From contig CALFVE010000144.1 of the NCBI GenBank assembly GCA_937928475.1, forward strand, positions 1 to 9,106: a stretch of DNA of 9,106 bases. The letters run 5' to 3'. The DNA is from an uncultured bacterium. GTDB lineage: Bacteria; Armatimonadota; Zipacnadia; Zipacnadales; Zipacnadaceae. The notes below the pieces were generated by a model. It saw only the letters and a list, made by a program, of their open reading frames with translations, had not been told where the DNA came from and searched no databases. Each line of letters starts with the position of its first letter. The stretch's first letter is position 1. The position numbers and the translations under genes are program-made. Shown here in pieces: positions 1-4,530 of this stretch.

Positions 1-2178
1 GCCGCCGCCTCCTCCGCCTCGTGCTCCACCTCCGCGGCCCCCACCGCCTCGGCCGTCGCGATCCCCGCCTCCGCCCTTCCGCTCACGCGGCTCGGGGAGG
101 ACCTCGCCGTCTACTCCTTTGGCGGTCAGGCGCACCTTCCCCTCGCTGTCCACCTCGATCACCTTCACGCGCAGGGTGTCGCCGACCTTGCAGAAGTCCT
201 CGGTCTTCTCCACCCGGTAGGGCGCCAGTTGCGAGATGTGCACCAGACCGTCGCGACCCGGCATGAGTTCCACGAAGGCGCCGAAGGGGGTGGTAGAAAC
301 GACCTTGCCGGTAAAGATCTCGCCGACTTCCACCTCGCGGGTCATGTCGTAGATGGCGGTGCGGCAGGCCTCGGCCTTCTCCCCGTCCTCCCCGAAGATC
401 AGGACGGTGCCGTCATCTTCCAGGTCAATTTGGACGTCGTACTGGTCTTGGAGTTTGCGCACGTTCTTGCCGCCGGGGCCGATGACCATGCCGATCTTCT
501 CAGGGTCAATCTTCAGGGTGAACATGCGCGGCGCGTACTTGGACAGGGAATCGCGAGGGGTGGGAAGAGCCGCCTCCATCACGTCCAGGATCTGCAGGCG
601 CGCCTCCCGGGCCTGGCTGAGCGCTTCCCGCAGAATCTTGGGGTTCAGGCCTGGCACTTTCATGTCCAGTTGCAAGGCGGTGATCCCCTGCCGCGTCCCC
701 GTCACTTTGAAGTCCATGTGTCCGGCGTGATCCTCCAGGCCCTGGATGTCCGTGAGGATCGCGTACCTATCGTCGCTTTCCCAAATCAGGCCCATGGCGA
801 TGCCGGCCACGGGAGCGGCGATCTTGATCCCCGCGTCCATCAAGGCCAGACTGGTAGCGCAGGTGGCGGCCATCGAGGAGGAACCGTTGCTCTCCAAGAC
901 TTCGGAGACGGCGCGGAGGGTGTAGGGGAACTCTTCCTGCGGCGGCAGGAGGCGCTCCACTGCTTTCTGGGCCAGGTGTCCGTGCCCGATCTCGCGCCGC
1001 CCGGGGCTACGCAGCGGGCGCACCTCGCCGACGCAGAAAGGCGGGAAGTTGTAGTGGTGCGAGAAGCGGGTGTACTCTTCCTCCTCCAGGGTGCGCACCA
1101 GGCGCTGATCGCGGGTGGCGCCCAGGGTAATGGTGGTGAGCACCTGGGTCTCGCCGCGCGTAAACAGAGCGGAGCCGTGGGGGCGCGGCAGCAGACCCGC
1201 TTCGCAAGATACAGGCCGCAGCTCCCGAAAGCCACGGCCGTCGGCGCGCCGTCCTTGGTCCAAGATCAAGCGCACCATCTGCTCTTGGGCGATCTGCTCG
1301 ACGGCCGCGATCACGTCGCCCTTGGGGTCCGGGAACTGGTCGGCGAGGGCCTCGACCAGCCGGTTGATGAGGTCGTGCTCGGCTTGGTAGCGTTCGCTCT
1401 TGAGGGGGATGCCGATGATGTGCGCAATCTCCTCGGTGGCCTGCTCGCGGACATAGGCCACGATCTCCGGCCGGGGCGCCCACAGGGGATAGTCTTTCTT
1501 GGGCACCCCCGCTTTGTCTCGTAGCCGCTCAATCATCTCCACCACCGGCAGACACTTCTGGGTGGCTTGCTCCAAGGCGTCCGCCAGCGTGTCCTCGGAG
1601 ACCTGGTTGCCCTCCATCTCTACCATGACTACGCCTTTGCGGGTGGCGACCACCAGCATGTCCAGGTCGGCGGCCTCCCGCTGCTCGAAACTGGGGTTGT
1701 AGATGGTCTGGCCGTCCAGCAGCGCTACCCCCACCACTCCGAAGGGCCCGTCGAAGGGCAGCGAGGACAGGTGCATGGCAGCCGAGGCGCCGATCATGGC
1801 CACCAGATCGGCGGCGTTGGCGTTCTCGGCGGAAAGCGCGGTGGCAATGACCTGCACGTCGTGGCGCAGGCCGGAGGGCAATAGGGGCCGAATCGGCCGG
1901 TCAATCTTGCGGGAGATGAGGGTGGCCTCCTCGGAGGGCCGGCCCTCGCGCTTGAAAAAACCGCCGGGGATGCGCCCTACGGCGTACATCTTCTCCTCGA
2001 AGTCTGCCCGCAGGGGCAGGAAGTTGGCAGGTACGGGATCCTTGGAGACGGTCACGGTGACCAGCACCATTGTCTCCCCATAGGTGGCCAGCACGGCGGA
2101 TTCCGCCTGACGGGCCAGCCTCCCGGTTTCCAGGGTCAGCGTGCGACCCATGAAGTCAATACTCTCCTGGTGAACCAT
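1..2178 (-). CDS. pnp: Polynucleotide phosphorylase (PNPase), 3' end cut off by the window
   Basis: PNPase is a trimeric 3'-to-5' exoribonuclease that uses phosphate to degrade RNA and can also add nucleotides. The frame is open from 2178 through base 1 (726 codons, no stop seen). Order: first RNase PH domain (about residues 8-140, including GGFFKREGRPSE and KIDRPIRPL), helical domain, second RNase PH domain (about 300-540, with SHHYNFPP, GRREIGHG, SNGSSSMA and PVAGIAMGL), KH domain with GPGG near 567, and S1 domain about 617-687. A Gly/Arg-rich tail from about 697 continues past the window. The metal ligands D483, D489 and K491 are present, but the usual Asp between them is His487. Two ATGs sit in tandem (2181 and 2178). 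I chose the second because it lies 6 bases from AGGAGG, while the first lies only 3. rpsO lies upstream, as in many bacteria. Confidence 0.97.
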   Translation of the reverse strand, partial: MVHQESIDFMGRTLTLETGRLARQAESAVLATYGETMVLVTVTVSKDPVPANFLPLRADFEEKMYAVGRIPGGFFKREGRPSEEATLISRKIDRPIRPLLPSGLRHDVQVIATALSAENANAADLVAMIGASAAMHLSSLPFDGPFGVVGVALLDGQTIYNPSFEQREAADLDMLVVATRKGVVMVEMEGNQVSEDTLADALEQATQKCLPVVEMIERLRDKAGVPKKDYPLWAPRPEIVAYVREQATEEIAHIIGIPLKSERYQAEHDLINRLVEALADQFPDPKGDVIAAVEQIAQEQMVRLILDQGRRADGRGFRELRPVSCEAGLLPRPHGSALFTRGETQVLTTITLGATRDQRLVRTLEEEEYTRFSHHYNFPPFCVGEVRPLRSPGRREIGHGHLAQKAVERLLPPQEEFPYTLRAVSEVLESNGSSSMAATCATSLALMDAGIKIAAPVAGIAMGLIWESDDRYAILTDIQGLEDHAGHMDFKVTGTRQGITALQLDMKVPGLNPKILREALSQAREARLQILDVMEAALPTPRDSLSKYAPRMFTLKIDPEKIGMVIGPGGKNVRKLQDQYDVQIDLEDDGTVLIFGEDGEKAEACRTAIYDMTREVEVGEIFTGKVVSTTPFGAFVELMPGRDGLVHISQLAPYRVEKTEDFCKVGDTLRVKVIEVDSEGKVRLTAKGVDGEVLPEPRERKGGGGDRDGRGGGGRGGGARGGGGGG

Positions 2179-2184
2179 CATTTA

Positions 2185-2190
2185 CCTCCT
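2185..2190 (-). promoter_or_regulatory. Ribosome-binding site of pnp
   Basis: The minus strand reads AGGAGG here, a perfect Shine-Dalgarno core. The spacing is 6 bases to the ATG at 2178 and 3 bases to the ATG at 2181, so it favours the second of the two tandem ATGs. Confidence 0.85.
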
Positions 2191-2261
2191 GGGTAATAGG
2201 CAGGGGGAGGCGGTCCGGGGGAGAAAGGAGGAAGCAGGGAAAGGGGAGGGGAAGAGGCGGG

Positions 2262-2298
2262 CCAGGCCGGGAGCGCGGGCGTCTACTCTTCGGCCTGG
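2262..2298 (-). repeat. Inverted repeat in the pnp leader
   Basis: ccaggccg (2262-2269) and cggcctgg (2291-2298) are perfect 8-bp complements with a 21-base loop, about 85-120 bases upstream of the pnp start. In the pnp transcript this could form a stable stem. Its position is compatible with an RNase III or PNPase control hairpin, but only the pairing is seen directly. Confidence 0.55.
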
Positions 2299-2428
2299 TC
2301 ATATGAGCGCTGGGCTGCGCAACCCCGCGAACCGTAGTCTCTTCAGCCTCCACTTTCCCTGTTTCCCCGAGTCTCCCCAGGGCCACATCCGCCCCGGTGG
2401 GCTCGGAGCCCACTGATCTTTAGTATGT

Positions 2429-2500
2429 GACAGGCCTCTCGCCTGTCCTCGGGGCACTTCGCCCCTAGTAGGGCCCGCTGGCCGCAGGTGAGAGGCCTGC
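2429..2500. repeat. Cluster of CAGGC-type palindromic units
   Basis: Three hairpins lie in a row. gacaggc/gcctgtc (2429-2435 and 2441-2447, loop ctctc) is a perfect 7-bp stem. ggggc/gccccc-type pairing follows (2451-2455 and 2461-2465, 5 bp). gcaggt/gcctgc (2484-2489 and 2495-2500, one wobble pair) completes the set. The 15-mer at 2431-2445 and the reverse complement of 2485-2499 differ at one base, so the outer units are the same palindrome in opposite orientation. The arrangement resembles REP-like bacterial interspersed elements. No U-run follows on either side. Confidence 0.6.
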
Positions 2501-2570
2501 CGCCCGCTGCTAGTCCGTCGTCCCTTAGTTGCCCCTTTGCCCTTCAGTTAGTCCGCGGGCGCCAGGGCCT

Positions 2571-2592
2571 GTGCTGCGCTCTGGCCCAGCAC
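2571..2592 (-). other. Hairpin immediately after the rpsO stop
   Basis: gtgctg (2571-2576) pairs perfectly with cagcac (2587-2592) around a 10-base loop, 2 bases beyond the rpsO stop codon in the transcript. The hairpin lacks a following U-run, so it is more likely to affect mRNA 3'-end stability or processing than to act as an intrinsic terminator. An alternative overlapping pairing, gggcc/ggccc (2565-2569 and 2583-2587), competes with it. Confidence 0.45.
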
Positions 2593-2594
2593 CC

Positions 2595-2864
2595 CTACCG
2601 CCGCAGGCCCAACGACCCAATCAAGGCGCGGTACCGTGCGATGTCCTTCTTGCGCAGGTAGTTGAGCAACCGCCGCCTCTGCCCGACGAGCATGAGCAGC
2701 CCCCGCCGGGAATGGTGGTCCTTGCGATGAGCGCGGAGGTGTTCGGTCAGGTACTGGATCCGGCTGGTCAGCAAGGCCACTTGCACCTCGGGCGACCCCG
2801 TGTCGCCTTCATGCAGGGCGTATTTCTTGATAATCTCCGCTTTCTGGTCGCTGCTGAGCGGCAC
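2595..2864 (-). CDS. rpsO: 30S ribosomal protein S15
   Basis: S15 is a primary 16S rRNA-binding protein of the 30S subunit; it organises the central-domain three-way junction. The 89-residue product has the usual family length and is easily recognised: DTGSPEVQVALLTSRI at about 21-36, the rRNA-binding segment HRKDHHSRRGLL at about 46-57, and QRRRLLNYLRKKD at about 62-74. The start is GTG, giving MPLSSDQK, with an AGGTG Shine-Dalgarno-like core 9 bases upstream. The stop is TAG. It is followed on the same strand by pnp after about 415 bases, the widely conserved rpsO-pnp order. A sigma70-like promoter sits about 145 bases upstream, and a hairpin encloses its ribosome-binding site. S15 represses its own translation through leader structures in several bacteria, so that hairpin may be regulatory. 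Confidence 0.98.
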   Translation of the reverse strand: MPLSSDQKAEIIKKYALHEGDTGSPEVQVALLTSRIQYLTEHLRAHRKDHHSRRGLLMLVGQRRRLLNYLRKKDIARYRALIGSLGLRR

Positions 2865-2866
2865 TG

Positions 2867-2897
2867 GGACTCACACCTGTCTCTTCCTTACGAGTCC
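2867..2897 (-). promoter_or_regulatory. Candidate rpsO leader hairpin enclosing the ribosome-binding site
   Basis: In the transcript, GGACTC (2897-2892) is a perfect complement of GAGTCC (2872-2867). This stem ends 2 bases before the GTG start and encloses a 19-base loop containing the AGGTG ribosome-binding core. Known S15 autoregulation works through leader RNA folds that overlap the start region (E. coli pseudoknot, other folds in Geobacillus and Thermus). This one is not recognisably any of the published folds. Confidence 0.5.
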
Positions 2898-3009
2898 TCC
2901 CCGACGGTGGAGGGAAGGGGAAGACCGGCAGCCCCTTACGCAAGCGCCGGTCCGGCGACGCCGCTGGAAGCAGCAAGCGCGCCCGGCCGGCGCGGGGACT
3001 GCTGGAAGT

Positions 3010-3038
3010 ATCGTAACAGAAGAGGGACAGAATGTAAA
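3010..3038 (-). promoter_or_regulatory. Sigma70-like promoter for rpsO-pnp
   Basis: The minus strand has TTTACA (3038-3033, 5 of 6 matches to the -35 consensus), an exact 17-base spacer, and TACGAT (3015-3010, 4 of 6 matches to the -10 consensus). It lies in the gap between hepT and rpsO and would give a leader of about 140 bases before the rpsO GTG. The good spacing and position make it the best promoter candidate on this strand. Confidence 0.6.
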
Positions 3039-3050
3039 GAGGGCGCGGGC

Positions 3051-3074
3051 GCAGCCGGCGGGCTGCAGCCGCCG
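3051..3074. other. GC-rich hairpin between hepT and the rpsO promoter
   Basis: Two mutually exclusive perfect 6-bp stems overlap here: gcagcc/ggctgc (3051-3056 and 3061-3066, loop ggcg) and cggcgg/ccgccg (3056-3061 and 3069-3074, 7-base loop). The site lies about 45-65 bases beyond the hepT stop and just before the rpsO -35 box, where a hepT terminator would be expected. Only a short TCTTT follows, some 10 bases away, so it is not a canonical intrinsic terminator. Confidence 0.35.
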
Positions 3075-3116
3075 CGTTCATCGGGCGCCTGCGCAGACCC
3101 CGGGCCCTGGCATTGT

Positions 3117-3569
3117 TCACTCGCGCCGCGCGCCGCGCGCCTTGCGCCTTTCCAGGGCCTGCTTCATCTGCTCCAGGAACTCCCCAAACACCGCCTCGGC
3201 GCCCTCCACCTGGCGGTATACCATCTCGTCGTTCAGCGTCAGGTAGTCGTGCACCACTACGTTACGCAGGCTCACGTACTCGATGAGTCGGTCAGCGAGG
3301 TTGCGACTGAGCATATGCCGCTTGGCCATGTTCTGGAAGCAGGCCACGTGGGAAGGCCCGGGATTGTAGCCTCGCCCCAGCATGAGCATGCGGGCGGCGT
3401 CGGAGGCGCTTTCCACAATCAGTTGGAGCAGGCGCTCCGCGGCTCGCCGCAGGCGGCTGTCAGCCAGGTACTCATCCAGGGATACCGAAGCCAGCGCCGC
3501 CAGTTCCTCCAGGTATCCGCGCAGGGCGGCCAGGCGTTCGGTGACGGCAGCAACGTAGGTGGGTTTCAT
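3117..3569 (-). CDS. hepT: HepT-like HEPN ribonuclease toxin (DUF86 family)
   Basis: This is the predicted toxin of a MntA-HepT pair. HEPN toxins of this family are all-helical RNases that act as dimers. The 150-residue product carries the diagnostic RX4HXY active-site motif as RNVVVHDY (R102, H107, Y109), followed by the typical helix with VYRQVEGAEAVFGEFLEQM. The preceding NMAKRHMLSRNLADRLIEY segment also matches the subfamily that pairs with MntA. In characterised pairs the antitoxin transfers AMP to the Tyr of this motif, and that Tyr is present here. The ATG is preceded by a strong GGGAGGAG sequence 2 bases away. The gene lies 135 bases downstream of mntA; such pairs are usually much tighter or overlapping, and the spacer carries a palindromic repeat. 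The C-terminus (QALERRKARGARRE) is very basic. The family call is firm; toxicity is inferred. Confidence 0.92.
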   Translation of the reverse strand: MKPTYVAAVTERLAALRGYLEELAALASVSLDEYLADSRLRRAAERLLQLIVESASDAARMLMLGRGYNPGPSHVACFQNMAKRHMLSRNLADRLIEYVSLRNVVVHDYLTLNDEMVYRQVEGAEAVFGEFLEQMKQALERRKARGARRE

Positions 3570-3611
3570 CTCTCCTCCCGGCAGTAGAGACTGGTGAGCG
3601 CGTCGCCCGCC

Positions 3612-3627
3612 CAGGCTTCCTAGCCTG
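3612..3627. repeat. CAGGC-type palindrome between mntA and hepT
   Basis: caggct (3612-3617) and agcctg (3622-3627) form a perfect 6-bp stem around a tcct loop. The CAGGC core resembles the units at 2429-2500, so it is probably another copy of the same interspersed palindrome class. It sits in the 135-base spacer separating antitoxin and toxin genes. No T-run follows on the minus strand. Confidence 0.5.
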
Positions 3628-3704
3628 TGTCTGGGGTCAAGCCCTCTTCTTTGGCAGAGGCCGGCACTCCGGTAGCCGCCGGATGCGGCGATGGCGGGGA
3701 TGTC

Positions 3705-4136
3705 TTACTCGCCTCCCGCCTCTTGCCTCTCGCCTCCCCCCAGATGCTCCCACTGCGCCTGGCGCCATTTCTCCGCGTCGGCGAAGGCTCGGGCGGCCAG
3801 AGAGCGGAAGCGCAGAAACTCCCCCTCCTGCGATTCGAAGAGAGCAATCCCGGTGTCGGCGACCACCGCCAGGAAGTTGGGCTGAGCCTCATTGAGCAGC
3901 GAGATGTCCAGGGGCGCGCCCCCGATGACCTGATTGAGCCGCCGGAAGATGTTCATGCGCCGCTCGCCGTCCACGTGCCCCTCGGCGAGCACCGCCAGGT
4001 CAATGTCGCTCTTCTCCTCCTCCCGGCCCTCGGCGCGCGAGCCATGGAGAACGACCAGGCGCAGGCCGAGGTCGCGGGCGGCCTGAGCCAAGGCGGCAGG
4101 GTCGTGCGCAAGGAGTTGTTGTCGCCGGCGAGGCAT
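3705..4136 (-). CDS. mntA: MntA-like minimal nucleotidyltransferase antitoxin
   Basis: This is the antitoxin partner of HepT. It belongs to the minimal nucleotidyltransferase group of the DNA polymerase beta superfamily, whose characterised members neutralise HepT by AMPylating it. The 143-residue product has the full catalytic signature GSX10DXD: HGSRAEG at 31-37 and KSDIDLAVL at 42-50 (G32, S33, D44, D46), with a likely third catalytic Asp at D77 in APLDISLLN. The C-terminal helix FRSLAARAFADAEKWRQAQW is typical. The ATG is preceded by AGGA with a short 3-base gap, so the start is plausible but not strongly marked. The last ten residues (GGERQEAGGE) come from a 7-base tandem repeat running up to the stop, so the native end may have been replaced or extended. 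The gene is divergent from murJ and first in the module, followed by hepT. I found no convincing promoter. Confidence 0.92.
   Translation of the reverse strand: MPRRRQQLLAHDPAALAQAARDLGLRLVVLHGSRAEGREEEKSDIDLAVLAEGHVDGERRMNIFRRLNQVIGGAPLDISLLNEAQPNFLAVVADTGIALFESQEGEFLRFRSLAARAFADAEKWRQAQWEHLGGGERQEAGGE
3709..3736. repeat. Four-unit 7-base tandem repeat (YYGCCTC) at the mntA 3' end
   Basis: The plus strand reads tcgcctc, ccgcctc, ttgcctc and tcgcctc with no interruption. Every unit fits YYGCCTC. The array lies inside the last codons of mntA, one base before its TAA stop, and encodes the end of the protein (about residues 134-143, GGERQEAGGE). Units match those in the array upstream of cbiM (ccgcctc at 8861-8867). 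Confidence 0.75.
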
Positions 4137-4393
4137 CGGTCCTATCTTCGCCGCGCGCGCGGTCGTCGCCTTCCGTCGGCGAGCCCAACTGGGCGGGTGC
4201 GGGCCGGTTTCAGCCTGGGCTGCGCCTGGCCTTCAGCCGACCCCTGCGAGGAAGGCCGAGCACCTACCAGCCGCAGCGGCGTTTTCCTGGTGCTCCCTTT
4301 GCCTTTTCTCGCTTTCTCTCTTCCGCACTATCCGCTATCGTGCGCGGTGATCTCGGGATGGACAAAGTGGAGGCCAGATGGGGCTTGTCGGCA

Positions 4394-4414
4394 GGGGGGA
4401 GGTCGCGTCCCCCC
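4394..4414. other. Perfect G-run/C-run hairpin upstream of murJ
   Basis: gggggga (4394-4400) and tcccccc (4408-4414) pair perfectly over 7 bp around the loop ggtcgcg. It lies about 80 bases upstream of the murJ -10 box. No T-run follows on either strand, so it is a structural or regulatory candidate rather than a terminator. Confidence 0.45.
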
Positions 4415-4493
4415 GGCGCTACCCATGCGGCCTTTCCTGAAGGAAGAGGGATACCCCTCCCTGTCCCCCTATCCACTCTGCGCCATTCCCGCT

Positions 4494-4499
4494 ATAATT
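4494..4499 (+). promoter_or_regulatory. -10 box (TATAAT) of the murJ promoter
   Basis: This is a perfect TATAAT, 31 bases before the murJ ATG. Transcription would start near 4506 and give a leader of about 25 bases. No good -35 box is present at 16-18 bases upstream (tatcca at 17). The leader has no Shine-Dalgarno sequence: the bases before ATG are ctcctaatccccc. Either translation initiates without one or the -35 function is replaced by an activator. Confidence 0.5.
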
Positions 4500-4530
4500 C
4501 CGCGTCACCGCCCGGTTCTCCTAATCCCCC

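Larger units (their letters stand above)
2179..2594. other. rpsO-pnp spacer (pnp leader): no gene, several inverted repeats
   Basis: I see no credible gene in this roughly 415-base spacer. The part nearest pnp (2191-2260) is a strongly purine-rich tract on the plus strand. The part at about 2345-2385 is pyrimidine-rich, and the two arms share the inverted 9-mer cagggaaag/ctttccctg. Between and beyond them lie an 8-bp inverted repeat (2262-2298), a cluster of CAGGC-type hairpins (2429-2500) and a hairpin just after the rpsO stop (2571-2592). None is followed by a T-run on the minus strand, so read-through from rpsO into pnp is plausible. In E. coli the equivalent rpsO-pnp interval holds a terminator/processing hairpin and a pnp leader hairpin cut by RNase III for autoregulation. 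Whether that applies here is inference. Confidence 0.7.
4137..4530. other. Divergent mntA-murJ intergenic region, no gene seen
   Basis: This is a 394-base spacer without a credible gene. Near mntA it carries a perfect 12-base palindrome, ccgcgcgcgcgg (4151-4162), then tcgcc/ggcga (4166-4170 and 4178-4182) and gccca/tgggc (4183-4187 and 4190-4194). These are clustered inverted repeats in an operator-like position 15-60 bases upstream of the antitoxin start. A pyrimidine-rich run at 4294-4324 and a perfect G/C hairpin (4394-4414) follow. The murJ side ends with a TATAAT box. Toxin-antitoxin operons are often autoregulated, but no DNA-binding domain is visible in MntA or HepT here. Confidence 0.6.

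Noticed and set aside
229..1524. A 431-codon open frame on the plus strand opposite pnp
   Set aside because: It lies antisense to a fully conserved PNPase frame. Its sequence is low-complexity and resembles no family, as expected for a shadow frame in GC-rich DNA.
2429..2592. Intrinsic terminator between rpsO and pnp
   Set aside because: Several stems exist, but none is followed by a T-run on the minus strand.
3612..3640. TTGACC (minus strand, 3640-3635) as a -35 box for a separate hepT promoter
   Set aside because: No acceptable -10 box occurs at 16-18 bases; that position is taken by the CAGGC palindrome.
4320..4375. mntA promoter with TTGTCC and CACGAT at 17-base spacing on the minus strand
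   Set aside because: The match is only 4 of 6 and 3 of 6, and it would leave a leader of about 190 bases; too weak to call.
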